From: Comamonadaceae bacterium
GTDB taxonomy: Bacteria; Pseudomonadota; Gammaproteobacteria; Burkholderiales; Burkholderiaceae
Direction: 5' to 3'
DNA: 42,189 nucleotides
Assembly (NCBI GenBank): GCA_947505915.1
Contig: CANNNH010000001.1
Coordinates: 1-42,189 of the forward strand
A program made the position numbers and the translations under genes. This document shows positions 28,297 to 39,845 of this stretch, piece by piece (the first letter of the stretch is position 1; each line of letters opens with the position of its first letter). The notes below the pieces were generated by a model. That model was not told where the DNA came from. It searched no databases and saw nothing but the letters and a program-made list of their open reading frames with translations.

Positions 28297-29217
28297 TCAG
28301 GTCCAGGGCCTCAAAGTGCTCAGCGCAATGGCAAAGGGCAGACTGAGCAAACCCAGCAGCGTGGACAGCGTCACCAGACCCGCCACCAGCGGCCCGTTGT
28401 AGCCCATGCGGGCCGCCAACACGTAGGCCGTCGGTGCGGTGGGCAGGGCCGAAAAGGCTAAGAGCACCAGGGTTTGGGCCTTGCTCAAGCCCAGTGCATG
28501 GCTCAGAAACAAGGCCACCAGCGGCATCATCATGTGTTTGATCAGCAGCACCGCCACGCTCAGTGCCTTAGCCTCTTTCATCGAGCCCAGACGCATGCCG
28601 GCGCCGGCCGCCATCAGGCCCAGGGCCAATGAACCCGCACCGATGCGGCTGACGCTGGGCTCCAGCCAGTTCGGAATGTGAAAGCCCATCAAATTGGCCA
28701 GCAGTCCGCTGACCGTGGCAATGATGAAGGGGTTGCGCAGCAGCTCCCGGCCGAAGTGGGTTTCGGAATGCCTGGCCATGGGCCAAATGGCGGCCATGTT
28801 GAAAACAGGCACGCACACGCCGATCAACACGGCAATCAGCAGCAGGCCTTCAGGGCCGGCCAGGCGCTCTGCCATGGCCAGCGCGATGAAGGAGTTAAAA
28901 CGAAACCCGATTTGCGCGCAGGCGGCATGCTCGCGGCGATCGATTCGGGCTCCCAGCCAGGGCAAATAGGGCAGGACATAGGCCAGTGCAATGCCGCTGC
29001 CTGCCAGCGTCAAGCCGCCCACAATCAGCCCGGATGTGGCTGACAGGTCCAGCGGACTTTTCACTATCGAGTGAAACAGCAGCACCGGAAAGAACACAAA
29101 AAACACCAGTTTTTCCGCTTGCTCCCAGACCGCACGGTTCAGGGCGGTGTAGCGGCACAGCAGGAAACCCAGCAAGATGAGGGAAAAGTCGGGGGCAAGG
29201 AGTTCAGCGTAGTTCAC
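28297..29217 (-). CDS. AEC family transporter (auxin efflux carrier-like permease)
   Basis: This 306-residue protein has about ten hydrophobic helices in two five-helix repeats, with a polar break in each, for example LIAVLIGVCVPVFNMAAI and LVLLAFSALPTAPTAYVLAARMG. This fits the AEC (PF03547) family, whose bacterial members move small organic acids such as malate or malonate. The substrate is not evident here. It is convergent with queG and divergent from the Bug binding protein gene (114 bp between starts). Confidence 0.88.
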   Translation of the reverse strand: MNYAELLAPDFSLILLGFLLCRYTALNRAVWEQAEKLVFFVFFPVLLFHSIVKSPLDLSATSGLIVGGLTLAGSGIALAYVLPYLPWLGARIDRREHAACAQIGFRFNSFIALAMAERLAGPEGLLLIAVLIGVCVPVFNMAAIWPMARHSETHFGRELLRNPFIIATVSGLLANLMGFHIPNWLEPSVSRIGAGSLALGLMAAGAGMRLGSMKEAKALSVAVLLIKHMMMPLVALFLSHALGLSKAQTLVLLAFSALPTAPTAYVLAARMGYNGPLVAGLVTLSTLLGLLSLPFAIALSTLRPWT

Positions 29218-29331
29218 AGTGCAAGGATAACGCCTGCAGCATCGGGAAAGCCCTTATGCGTATTCCACAGGTCAAGCTGTCAGCGCTTGCAGATAACATA
29301 TCAGCTCTTGTCATTTGAAAGGGACTGAAAT

Positions 29332-30312
29332 ATGAAAGCTCGTCAATCACTCGCCTTCGCAGCAATCGCCTCTCTGGCCTTGCTCGCCGGCCACGGTTCT
29401 GCCCTGGCGCAGGCTTATCCAAACAAGGTGATCAAGCTGCAAGTGCCGTTTGCAACCGGCGGCACCACCGACATCGTGGCGCGCGTCATCTCTGAGCCGC
29501 TGGGCAAAGCACTGGGTCAGACCGTGTTGATCGAGAACAAGGCCGGCGGCGGCGGCGTAGTGGGTGCCAACGAGACGGCCAAGGCTGCTCCGGACGGTTA
29601 TTCCCTGGGCATGGCCACGGTGTCAACCACGGCAGCCAACCCGGCCATCAACCCCAAGATGCCCTACAACACGCTGACCGATTTCACCTCGATCATCAAC
29701 ATTGCCGCAACGCCCAACATCATTGCGGTTCACCCCAGCTTTCCGGCGCGCAATTACAAAGAGTTCATTGCCGAGCTCAAGAAAAGCCCGGGCAAGTACT
29801 CCTATGCATCGTCCGGTACGGGCGGCATCGGCCACCTGCAGACTGAGCTGTTCAAAAACCTGACCGGCACCTTCATCGCGCATATTCCCTACCGGGGCGC
29901 CGGACCGGCGCTCAACGACACCGTGGCCGGTCAGGTGCAGATCATTTTTGACAATCTGCCCTCTGCGCTGCCCTTCATTCAGCAAAAGCGCCTGATTCCC
30001 ATCGTGGTGGCTGCACCCCAGCGTCTGACTGTGCTGGCGGACATACCGACCTTCAAGGAAGTCGGTCTGGAGCCGGTGAACCGCATGGCGTACTACGGCA
30101 TCATCGGCCCGAAAAACCTGCCTAAAGAGGTGGTTGACAAAGTGAACGCCGGCGTTCGCAAGGCCCTGGAAGACCCGGCTGTGCGAAAGCGCATCGAAGA
30201 CACCGGCTCACTGATCGTTGCCAACACGCCCGAAAAATTTGCCGCGCAAATGAAAGCCGAGTTCGAGGTCTACAAAAAAGTTGTCGACAGCGCAGGCTTG
30301 AAGTTGGAGTAA
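29332..30312 (+). CDS. Bug-type periplasmic substrate-binding protein (TctC family)
   Basis: This 326-residue protein starts with a Sec signal peptide, with a likely cut after GSALAQA. The mature part opens YPNKVIKLQVPFATGGTTDIVAR and has GGGGVVGANETAKAAPDGY and HIPYRGAGPALNDTVAG, the hallmarks of Bug/TctC solute-binding proteins that bind carboxylates. No TctA or TctB membrane genes are nearby, which is common for the expanded Bug set of Burkholderiales. GAAAGGGA provides the ribosome site, and a strong terminator follows. The ligand cannot be deduced. Confidence 0.93.
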   Translation: MKARQSLAFAAIASLALLAGHGSALAQAYPNKVIKLQVPFATGGTTDIVARVISEPLGKALGQTVLIENKAGGGGVVGANETAKAAPDGYSLGMATVSTTAANPAINPKMPYNTLTDFTSIINIAATPNIIAVHPSFPARNYKEFIAELKKSPGKYSYASSGTGGIGHLQTELFKNLTGTFIAHIPYRGAGPALNDTVAGQVQIIFDNLPSALPFIQQKRLIPIVVAAPQRLTVLADIPTFKEVGLEPVNRMAYYGIIGPKNLPKEVVDKVNAGVRKALEDPAVRKRIEDTGSLIVANTPEKFAAQMKAEFEVYKKVVDSAGLKLE

Positions 30313-30357
30313 TCTCGCGCAGTTGGCCGCCGGCCCCGGCGACCGATTGCCAAGCTG

Positions 30358-30390
30358 GCCCCGATGCCCAAGCGCTTCGGGGCTTTTTTT
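30358..30390 (+). terminator. Rho-independent terminator after the Bug gene
   Basis: A perfect 7 bp stem GCCCCGA/TCGGGGC (30358-30364 and 30377-30383) with a 12-base loop is followed at once by seven T residues (30384-30390). It lies 45 bp past the stop of the binding-protein gene and 29 bp before xerD, so it should separate the two transcripts. Confidence 0.85.
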
Positions 30391-30419
30391 GGGCCCTGCG
30401 TTTTTGGTATGGTTGCGCC

Positions 30420-31325
30420 ATGCAACTTCACCTTGCCAGCCAGCACAGCATTGACGCCTTCATTGACGCGCTCTGGCTGGAAGACGGCCTGTCAAAAAAC
30501 ACGCTGGCCGCTTACCGCCGGGACTTGACGCTCTACGGGGTCTGGCTGAGCAGTCAGGGCCTGGCACAGGGCGAGATCGACCGCACTTGCGAGGCTGATC
30601 TGAATGCTTACTTTGCCTTCAAGCACGAGGCGAGCAAAGCGACATCGGCCAACCGCCGATTGACCGTGCTCAAGCGCTATTTTCGCTGGGCACTGCGTGA
30701 GCGCCGTTTGACGCAAGACCCGACGCTCAAACTCCAATCAGCGCGCCAGGCCTTGCGCGTGCCCAAAACCATGTCTGAGGCCCAGGTTGACGATCTTTTG
30801 CGTGCGCCCGATGAATCCCCCCTGGGCTTGCGCGACAGCGCCATGCTCGAGCTTTTGTACGCCAGCGGATTGCGTGTGAGCGAGCTGGTCAGTTTGAAAA
30901 CTTACCACCTGGGCATGAACGAAGGCGTGCTGCGCATCATGGGCAAGGGCAACAAGGAGCGGCTGGTGCCCTTTGGTCAAGTGGCTCGTGAAAGCATCAA
31001 CACCTACCTGGCCGAGGGCCGGCCGGCCATCTTGGGCGGGCAGCAGACAGAGGACCTGTTTGTCACCGCGCGCGGCAGCGCCATGAGCCGGGTGATGTTC
31101 TGGATGCTGGTCAAAAAATACGCACGGGTGGCTGGTATCCATTCCCCTTTGTCACCGCACACCTTGCGCCACGCTTTTGCCACCCATTTGCTCAACCACG
31201 GCGCCGATCTGCGTGCCGTTCAATTGCTCTTGGGCCACGCTGACATTTCCACCACCACCATTTACACCCACGTGGCGCGCGAGCGACTCAAATCGCTGCA
31301 TGCGCAGCACCATCCAAGGGGCTGA
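30420..31325 (+). CDS. xerD: Site-specific tyrosine recombinase XerD
   Basis: This 301-residue recombinase, with XerC, resolves chromosome dimers at dif during division. The SAM-like N-terminal DNA-binding domain (about residues 8-95) is followed by the catalytic domain with R152, K176, H247, R250, H273 and the nucleophile Y282. Length and the SPHTLRHAFATHLLNHGADLR stretch fit XerD better than integrases of mobile elements, and no attachment sites or phage genes are near. The preceding terminator implies its own promoter in 30391-30419 or read-through. Confidence 0.94.
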   Translation: MQLHLASQHSIDAFIDALWLEDGLSKNTLAAYRRDLTLYGVWLSSQGLAQGEIDRTCEADLNAYFAFKHEASKATSANRRLTVLKRYFRWALRERRLTQDPTLKLQSARQALRVPKTMSEAQVDDLLRAPDESPLGLRDSAMLELLYASGLRVSELVSLKTYHLGMNEGVLRIMGKGNKERLVPFGQVARESINTYLAEGRPAILGGQQTEDLFVTARGSAMSRVMFWMLVKKYARVAGIHSPLSPHTLRHAFATHLLNHGADLRAVQLLLGHADISTTTIYTHVARERLKSLHAQHHPRG

Positions 31326-31340
31326 AAAGGAGGCAGGGGC

Positions 31341-32129
31341 TTATCGTCCCAATAGCGCCAGCTCAGCCTCATCAAAGCCCGCAGCGCGGCGCGCTTCTAA
31401 GTTAAATGGCCCCTTGAGCGTGGGTGCGCCGTAGCGCAAGGCCAGTACGGCATAGGTGAGGACAGGGTCCAGCGCTTCTTGCCGGCACAGATGGCGGTAC
31501 CAGCGGTTGCCCACAGCGACGTGACCGATCTCGTCGCGCAGGATGATGTCGATGATCTCGCCTCCGCGCCGGTCGCCGACCGAAATCAGTTTATTGCGTA
31601 TCGCCGGCGAGGCGTCGAGTCCGCGCGCCTCCAGCGTGCGAGGCACCAGGGCCAGGCGGGCTAGCAGGTCGCCGCTGGTTTTTTCAGCCATGTCCCACAA
31701 GCCGGTGTGCGCCGGAAAGTCGCCATAGGCAAAGCCCAGTTCGCGCAGATGCGTATGCAGCAGCTCGAAGTGCAGCGCTTCTTCACGCGCCACCTGCAGC
31801 CATTCCAGGTAAAAAGCCTGGGGCATGCCTTCGAAGCGCCAGACAATGTCCAGCGCCAGGTCAATCGCATTGCTTTCAATGTGCGCCAGTGCATGCAGCA
31901 GCGCGGCGCGGCCTTCAATGCTGCCGACTGCGCGGTTTTTCATCTCGCTGGGGTGGCGCAGTTCCGGGCGGGCGGGGCGGCCCGGCACGCCGACCGGCTC
32001 GGCCAGCTGAAGGGATCGCGCGTCGTCGTCGATTTGCAGCACGGGCGGCAAGGCGCGCACGGCAGCAGCCTTGGTATCGGCATCCGGCATCAGGATGAGT
32101 TGGAGAGCTTGTTGGCGCAGGCAGAGCAT
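31341..32129 (-). CDS. DUF455 ferritin-like protein
   Basis: This 262-residue protein belongs to the DUF455 family, predicted to fold as a ferritin-like four-helix bundle. Possible metal ligands are in ALAHIESNAIDLALD, VAREEALHFELL (ExxH) and ILRDEIGHVAVGNRWY (ExxH). The function is unknown; a di-iron oxidase or hydroxylase is a plausible inference. I chose the ATG at 32129; the frame stays open about 240 codons further, but that stretch is antisense to the carbonic-anhydrase-like and hslO genes. It converges on xerD with 15 bp between the stops. Confidence 0.88.
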   Translation of the reverse strand: MLCLRQQALQLILMPDADTKAAAVRALPPVLQIDDDARSLQLAEPVGVPGRPARPELRHPSEMKNRAVGSIEGRAALLHALAHIESNAIDLALDIVWRFEGMPQAFYLEWLQVAREEALHFELLHTHLRELGFAYGDFPAHTGLWDMAEKTSGDLLARLALVPRTLEARGLDASPAIRNKLISVGDRRGGEIIDIILRDEIGHVAVGNRWYRHLCRQEALDPVLTYAVLALRYGAPTLKGPFNLEARRAAGFDEAELALLGR

Positions 32130-32156
32130 GGCTGCATTATCCGGGGCGCGGGTCCT

Positions 32157-32162
32157 TACAAT
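32157..32162 (+). promoter_or_regulatory. Possible -10 element for the carbonic-anhydrase-like gene
   Basis: TACAAT lies 33 bp before the ATG at 32196, in the 66 bp region between divergent starts. No good -35 hexamer is seen at the usual distance, so the call is weak. Confidence 0.3.
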
Positions 32163-32195
32163 CCGATGCTTTGAAGCGTATTCGACAAGGACACC

Positions 32196-32720
32196 ATGGC
32201 CATCTATCAAATCGGCGAACTCAAGCCCGACCTGCACCCCTCGGCCTGGGTGGCAGACAGCGCCCAGGTCATAGGCCAGGTGACGATGGCCCAAGACAGC
32301 AGCGTCTGGTTTGGCACTGTGGTGCGCGGCGATACGGAGACCATTCACATCGGCCGCGGCAGCAACGTGCAGGACGGCTGTGTTCTGCATGCTGACCCCG
32401 GTAAGCCCTTGCACATAGGCGATGGCGTGACCATCGGCCATCAGGTGATGCTGCATGGCTGCACCATTGGCGATGGCTCGCTGATCGGCATTCAGTCGGT
32501 CGTGCTCAACGGCGCCCGCGTCGGCAAGAACTGTCTGGTGGGCGCCGGCTCGCTGGTCACGGAAGGCAAAGAATTCCCGGATGGCTCTATGATTCTCGGC
32601 AGCCCGGCCAAGGTGGTTCGCCAGCTGACACAAGAGCAGATAGAGGGCTTGCAATACATTTCCAAGCACTATGTGGACAACGCCAAGCGCTACCGGTCTG
32701 AATTCAAAAAAATCGGCTGA
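32196..32720 (+). CDS. Gamma-carbonic-anhydrase-like protein (YrdA family)
   Basis: This 174-residue left-handed beta-helix protein is built of hexapeptide repeats (for example IGDGVTIGHQVMLHG). The three metal-binding histidines of gamma-class carbonic anhydrases are at H65, H82 and H87. Members of the YrdA/PaaY branch often have weak or no carbonic anhydrase activity in tests, so the exact reaction is open. AAGGA precedes the ATG by 4 bases. hslO follows 17 bp downstream on the same strand. Confidence 0.92.
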   Translation: MAIYQIGELKPDLHPSAWVADSAQVIGQVTMAQDSSVWFGTVVRGDTETIHIGRGSNVQDGCVLHADPGKPLHIGDGVTIGHQVMLHGCTIGDGSLIGIQSVVLNGARVGKNCLVGAGSLVTEGKEFPDGSMILGSPAKVVRQLTQEQIEGLQYISKHYVDNAKRYRSEFKKIG

Positions 32721-32737
32721 TGACCGCAAGCTACTGA

Positions 32738-33718
32738 ATGTCTGAACTTCACAAATTTCTTTTCGATGGTTTGCCGGTGCGCGGCATGCTGGTGCGCCTG
32801 GATGATGCCTGGCGCGAGATTCTCCAGCGCCGTGAGGCGGCAGGCGGCTATCCACCCGAGGTGATGCAATTGCTGGGCGAAATGACAGCCGCCGCAGCGC
32901 TGATGCAAAGCAATATCAAGTTCAATGGCGCACTCGTGCTGCAAATTTTTGGCGACGGCCCGCTCAAGCTGGCGGTGGCGGAAGTTCAACCCGACTTGAG
33001 TTTGCGCGCCACCGCTACGCTGGCTGCCGCCGGTCCCGAGGGCGTGCAGGCAGGCGCCTCGTTGAGCGAGTTGGTCAATCAAAACAACTTGGGGCGCTGC
33101 GCTATCACGCTGGACCCCAAAGACCGCTTGCCGGGCCAGCAACCCTACCAGGGCGTGGTGCCGCTGTTTGGCGATCAGCATGAAAAGCTAGAGAAAATCA
33201 GTGAAGTGCTGGAGCACTACATGCTGCAAAGCGAGCAGCTTGACACCCGTTTAGTGCTCGCTGCCAATGGCGAGGTGGCGGCCGGGCTGTTGATTCAGCG
33301 CCTGCCCGTCAAAGGCCAGGGCAATCTGGAAGGCCAACTCGACCAGCAAGCCAATGAAGACGAGATTGGCTTGAATGAGCACTACAACCGCATAGCCATC
33401 CTGGCCTCCACACTCAAACCGGAGGAGTTGCTCACACTGGACGTAGACACCATCTTGCGCCGTTTGTTCTGGGAAGAAAGCATCACGCGTTTTGAGCCGC
33501 TCAAGCCCAGTTTTGCCTGCAGTTGCTCGCGTGAGCGTGTGGGCAATATGCTGCGCGGCCTGGGCGTGGCCGAAGTCGAAAGTATTTTGGCCGAGCGTGC
33601 CGATGTCGAAGTCGCTTGCGAATTTTGCGGCAAACAGTACAGCTTTGACCCGGTCGATGCAGCGCAACTGTTTACCGAGCAGGCGCTGCAGTTACCACCT
33701 GCTGACACCTTGCAATGA
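32738..33718 (+). CDS. hslO: Redox-regulated chaperone Hsp33
   Basis: This 326-residue cytoplasmic holdase chaperone is switched on by oxidative unfolding. The zinc-binding redox switch is complete: C261 and C263 (CSC), then C294 and C297 (CEFC). Under oxidising conditions these form disulfides, release zinc and expose the substrate-binding surface. The N-terminal domain has typical segments such as LLGEMTAAAALMQSNIKF. It follows the gamma-carbonic-anhydrase-like gene closely, so the two are probably co-transcribed. Confidence 0.95.
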   Translation: MSELHKFLFDGLPVRGMLVRLDDAWREILQRREAAGGYPPEVMQLLGEMTAAAALMQSNIKFNGALVLQIFGDGPLKLAVAEVQPDLSLRATATLAAAGPEGVQAGASLSELVNQNNLGRCAITLDPKDRLPGQQPYQGVVPLFGDQHEKLEKISEVLEHYMLQSEQLDTRLVLAANGEVAAGLLIQRLPVKGQGNLEGQLDQQANEDEIGLNEHYNRIAILASTLKPEELLTLDVDTILRRLFWEESITRFEPLKPSFACSCSRERVGNMLRGLGVAEVESILAERADVEVACEFCGKQYSFDPVDAAQLFTEQALQLPPADTLQ

Positions 33719-33728
33719 GCCGCTAGCC

Positions 33729-34265
33729 TCAGGCCTGGCGACTGGCCAGCAGATCACTCAGCAGGCGGTGCTCGCAGACCGGGTCGCTGCATTTGTCGCA
33801 GACCCAGACCCAGGGTTTGCGACTGGCCCCGGATTCTGCCGCAGACTTTCGCAGAGCCGCCAGCGCTTGCGCCAGCCTTTGCTCACCAAGCCCGTAAATC
33901 ACCTGAAACGGCAGTCTCGCCTGCACCAGGGTGCTGCGCAGCAGGGCGTCCATCTGCTGGCGCTGAGCCGCGCTAAGGGCCGTGCCGGCGGCCAGTGGCG
34001 CCGGTATGTCCAGCGCCAGCAGCAAGTGATAGTCAAAGCCGCGTTGCTTCCTCAGCGCTTCCAGAAGTGCGGTGGTGTCAGTTTGTTCGGCCTGAAGTCT
34101 TTGCGGCGTTTGCCCGGACAGCCATTTTTGCAGCGGGCTTTCGTCAGTGATGTGCCAGTCCGACGCATCAGCAGCGTCGGGTGTTAGCGTTTGCTTCAGC
34201 GCGCGGGTCAGCTCCGTTTTGCCTGTGCCCGCCGCGCCTAATACCGCCACTTTCACCGGTTTCAT
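33729..34265 (-). CDS. P-loop NTPase, NadR-like kinase fold, with C-terminal Cys/His cluster
   Basis: This 178-residue protein begins KVAVLGAAGTGKTELTRAL, a P-loop at residues 10-17. The stretch FDYHLLLALDIPAP (77-90) and the later LPFQVIYGLGEQRLAQALAAL resemble the AAA_28 family that contains the ribosylnicotinamide kinase domain of NadR. At the C-terminus C156, C159, C164 and H166 form a compact CxxCx4CxH group that could bind zinc or iron-sulfur. No precise function can be named. It follows ftsB by 21 bp on the same strand. I chose the ATG at 34265. Confidence 0.8.
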   Translation of the reverse strand: MKPVKVAVLGAAGTGKTELTRALKQTLTPDAADASDWHITDESPLQKWLSGQTPQRLQAEQTDTTALLEALRKQRGFDYHLLLALDIPAPLAAGTALSAAQRQQMDALLRSTLVQARLPFQVIYGLGEQRLAQALAALRKSAAESGASRKPWVWVCDKCSDPVCEHRLLSDLLASRQA

Positions 34266-34286
34266 GACAGGCACGGGCGGCAATCG

Positions 34287-34570
34287 CTATTTGTTGACCT
34301 GTACAAAAATCTCGTTGGGCTTGACCATACCCAGCTCCGTGCGGGCTTTTTCCTCAACGATCTCCAGCCCTTCCTTGAGGTCGCGCACTTCGGCTTGAAG
34401 TTGCTCGTTGCGCGATTTGGCCTGCTCATTGCGCGCCAGTTGCTCGCTGAGATCACGCTCCATTTGCCTCACGTTGGGAATACTGCCCCGGCCCAGCCAG
34501 AGTTGCGCCTGGAAAATCACCAGCAGCGCAATCAGCAAAGGCAATAGCCGTTTTCCCACGATCGAGTCCA

Positions 34571-34571
<1 letters not shown>
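34287..34571 (-). CDS. ftsB: Cell division protein FtsB
   Basis: This 94-residue bitopic protein of the divisome works with FtsL and FtsQ to activate septal wall synthesis. A short cytoplasmic N-terminus leads to one membrane helix (about residues 9-25) and a periplasmic coiled coil (about 35-75, heptads such as LSEQLARNEQAKSRNEQLQAEV). The C-terminal part EEKARTELGMVKPNEIFVQV is typical. The start overlaps the eno stop by one base (TGATG), and eno-ftsB is the order found in most proteobacteria. Confidence 0.95.
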
Positions 34572-35866
<1,295 letters not shown>

Positions 35867-35913
35867 TCAATCCAAAAACTAAAAAATAAAAAAAATCAAG
35901 GAGATCGCTCAGA

Positions 35914-36780
35914 TCAAGCCTCGAAGGTGTTCTCTAAGAATCCGTTTTTCTTGGTCACGCGGTCCAGCTCAAGCAGGGTTTCGAGCAGGGCCCGCATGTG
36001 CTTGAGCGGCACGGCGTTAGGGCCATCGCTCATGGCCTTGGCCGGGTCCGGGTGCGTTTCCATGAAGAGGCCGGCAATACCCACGGCCACGGCCGCACGC
36101 GCCAGCACCGGCACCATCTCGCGCTGGCCGCCGCTGCTGGTGCCCTGCGCATTTCCAGCGCCGGGCAGTTGCACCGAATGCGTGGCGTCAAACACCACCG
36201 GCGCGCGCGTCTCGCGCATGATCGCCAGGCTGCGCATGTCGCTCACCAGGTTGTTGTAGCCAAAGCTCGCACCGCGCTCACAGGCCATGAAGCGGTCATC
36301 GTCCAGGCCTTTTGCGCGCGCTGCGGCACGGGCCTTGTCGATGACGTTCTTCATGTCGCCCGGGGCCAGGAACTGGCCCTTCTTGATGTTGACCGGCTTG
36401 CCCGACTGCGCCACAGCGTGAATGAAGTCGGTCTGGCGGCACAAAAAAGCCGGCGTTTGCAGCACATCGACAACCGCTGCCACAGCGGCGATGTCGGCTT
36501 CTGAATGCACGTCGGTGAGCACAGGCACGCCGAGTTCGCGTTTGACCTTGGCCAGGATTTCCAGACCACGGGCCATGCCGGGGCCGCGAAAGCTGGTGCC
36601 GCTGGAGCGGTTGGCTTTGTCGTAGCTCGACTTGAAAATAAAGGGAATACCTAGCGCGGTGGTGATGTCCTTGAGCGTGCCGGCGGTGTCCATTTGCAGT
36701 TGCTCGGACTCAATCACGCAAGGCCCTGCAATCAAAAAGAAGGGCTGGTCCAGTCCGATGTCGAAACCGCACAACCTCAT
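35914..36780 (-). CDS. kdsA: 3-deoxy-8-phosphooctulonate synthase
   Basis: This 288-residue enzyme condenses phosphoenolpyruvate with arabinose 5-phosphate to make KDO-8-phosphate for the LPS inner core. Family segments include [22 protein letters not shown], the [13 protein letters not shown] stretch, [16 protein letters not shown] and [12 protein letters not shown]. Its substrate PEP is the product of enolase, encoded just downstream. The ATG at 36780 follows a G-run that belongs to a short copy of the intergenic repeat, which may serve as its ribosome site. Confidence 0.97.
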   Translation of the reverse strand: MRLCGFDIGLDQPFFLIAGPCVIESEQLQMDTAGTLKDITTALGIPFIFKSSYDKANRSSGTSFRGPGMARGLEILAKVKRELGVPVLTDVHSEADIAAVAAVVDVLQTPAFLCRQTDFIHAVAQSGKPVNIKKGQFLAPGDMKNVIDKARAAARAKGLDDDRFMACERGASFGYNNLVSDMRSLAIMRETRAPVVFDATHSVQLPGAGNAQGTSSGGQREMVPVLARAAVAVGIAGLFMETHPDPAKAMSDGPNAVPLKHMRALLETLLELDRVTKKNGFLENTFEA

Positions 36781-36782
36781 AA

Positions 36783-36801
36783 GGCCCCCACGCTTTTCAC
36801 T
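36783..36801. repeat. Short copy of the intergenic repeat seen after nuoH
   Basis: GGCCCCCACGCTTTTCACT here matches bases 3891-3909 exactly over 19 nt. It fills most of the 30 bp gap between the pyrG stop and the kdsA start. The hairpin part of the longer copy is missing. On the minus strand its GGGGG lies about 6 bases before the kdsA ATG. Confidence 0.6.
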
Positions 36802-36810
36802 GCGTGCATG

Positions 36811-38550
<1,740 letters not shown>

Positions 38551-38567
38551 CTAGTACATTGCGCATC

Positions 38568-39845
38568 ATGAGTATCCATGTACCCCTTGATCCGACCCTG
38601 CCCCTACCGGGCGATGCCGGCGAACTGGCCGGCAAACACATTGTGTTGGGCCTGTCCGGCGGCATTGCCTGCTACAAGGCCGCCGAGCTTTGCCGCGCCC
38701 TGATCAAAGCAGGGGCCACGGTGCAGGTCGTCATGACCGATTCGGCTGCGCAATTCATCACCCCGGTGACACTGCAGGCCCTGAGCGGGCGGCCTGTTTT
38801 CACCAGCCAATGGGATGCGCGCGAAGACAACAACATGGCGCACATCAATTTGTCCCGCGAGGCCGACGCGATTTTGGTGGCGCCTTGCAGCGCCGACTTC
38901 ATGGCCAGGCTGCTGCACGGCCGCGCTGACGATCTGCTGGCCCTGATGTGCCTGGCCCGCCCCATCGACACGGTGCCCCTGCTGCTGGCCCCGGCCATGA
39001 ACCGCGAGATGTACGCGCACCCGGCCACTCAGCGCAACCTGGCCCAGCTGCAGGCTGACGGCGCCGTGGTGCTGGGCGTGGGCAGTGGCTTTCAAGCCTG
39101 CGGCGAAACAGGTGACGGTCGCATGCTCGAGCCTGAAGAGCTGGTTGAAGACCTGATCGCTTTTTTTACACCCAAGTCGCTGGCCGGCCAGCGCGTGCTG
39201 GTCACTGCCGGGCCGACCTACGAAGCCATTGACCCTGTACGCGGCATCACCAACTTGTCCAGCGGGAAAATGGGCTTTGCTGTGGCCCGGGCTGCGCACG
39301 AGGCCGGCGCCGAGGTCACGCTGGTGGCCGGGCCGGTGAGCCTGCCCACGCCCCGCGGCGTGAGCCGTGTGGATGTGCGCTCTGCCGAGCAGATGGCGCA
39401 GGCTGTCATGGCCCGGGTGGAGCAGGCCAGCGTCTTCATCGCCACCGCCGCGGTGGCAGACTGGCGCGTGGCCAGCGCGGCGGCGCAAAAAATCAAAAAA
39501 GACGGCAGCGGGCAAGCGCCTCTGCTCAATTTTGTAGAGAACCCGGACATCCTGGCGCAGGTGGCCGCCTCGGCCCGTGCCCGCAGCGGCATGCTTTTTT
39601 GCGTGGGCTTTGCAGCTGAAAGTCATGACCTGCAGGCCCATGCCGAAGCCAAACGCATCAAAAAAGGCGTGCCCTTGCTGGTGGGTAACATCGGTCCGGC
39701 AACTTTCGGGCAGGACGATAACAGTCTCTTGCTGGTCGATGCCCATGGCACGCAGAGCCTGCCCCGCGCATCTAAACTCCATCTGGCCCGCCAGCTCATC
39801 GCTCAAGTGGCCAGCCGGCTCCATGTCAACCGCACATCATCATGA
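38568..39845 (+). CDS. coaBC: Bifunctional phosphopantothenoylcysteine decarboxylase/synthase CoaBC
   Basis: This 425-residue protein catalyses two steps of coenzyme A synthesis: CTP-dependent joining of cysteine to 4'-phosphopantothenate (CoaB) and FMN-dependent decarboxylation (CoaC). The N-terminal CoaC domain shows [26 protein letters not shown] and [15 protein letters not shown] with its catalytic cysteine. The CoaB domain follows from about residue 205 with [19 protein letters not shown] and ATAAVADWR. The ATG at 38568 is preferred to an in-frame TTG at 38559. It overlaps dut by 4 bp. CTP, its substrate, is made by the divergent pyrG product. Confidence 0.96.
   Translation: MSIHVPLDPTLPLPGDAGELAGKHIVLGLSGGIACYKAAELCRALIKAGATVQVVMTDSAAQFITPVTLQALSGRPVFTSQWDAREDNNMAHINLSREADAILVAPCSADFMARLLHGRADDLLALMCLARPIDTVPLLLAPAMNREMYAHPATQRNLAQLQADGAVVLGVGSGFQACGETGDGRMLEPEELVEDLIAFFTPKSLAGQRVLVTAGPTYEAIDPVRGITNLSSGKMGFAVARAAHEAGAEVTLVAGPVSLPTPRGVSRVDVRSAEQMAQAVMARVEQASVFIATAAVADWRVASAAAQKIKKDGSGQAPLLNFVENPDILAQVAASARARSGMLFCVGFAAESHDLQAHAEAKRIKKGVPLLVGNIGPATFGQDDNSLLLVDAHGTQSLPRASKLHLARQLIAQVASRLHVNRTSS

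Noticed and set aside
30420..31325. xerD as the integrase of a mobile element
   Set aside because: Length and motifs fit housekeeping XerD, and there are no attachment repeats, phage genes or base-composition change around it.
32130..32855. N-terminal extension of the DUF455 gene by about 240 codons
   Set aside because: It is antisense to the carbonic-anhydrase-like and hslO genes; the family fold begins after the ATG at 32129.
38604..39824. 406-codon open frame antisense to coaBC
   Set aside because: Same compositional mirror effect in a GC-rich gene; no recognisable domain and it would cover all of coaBC.
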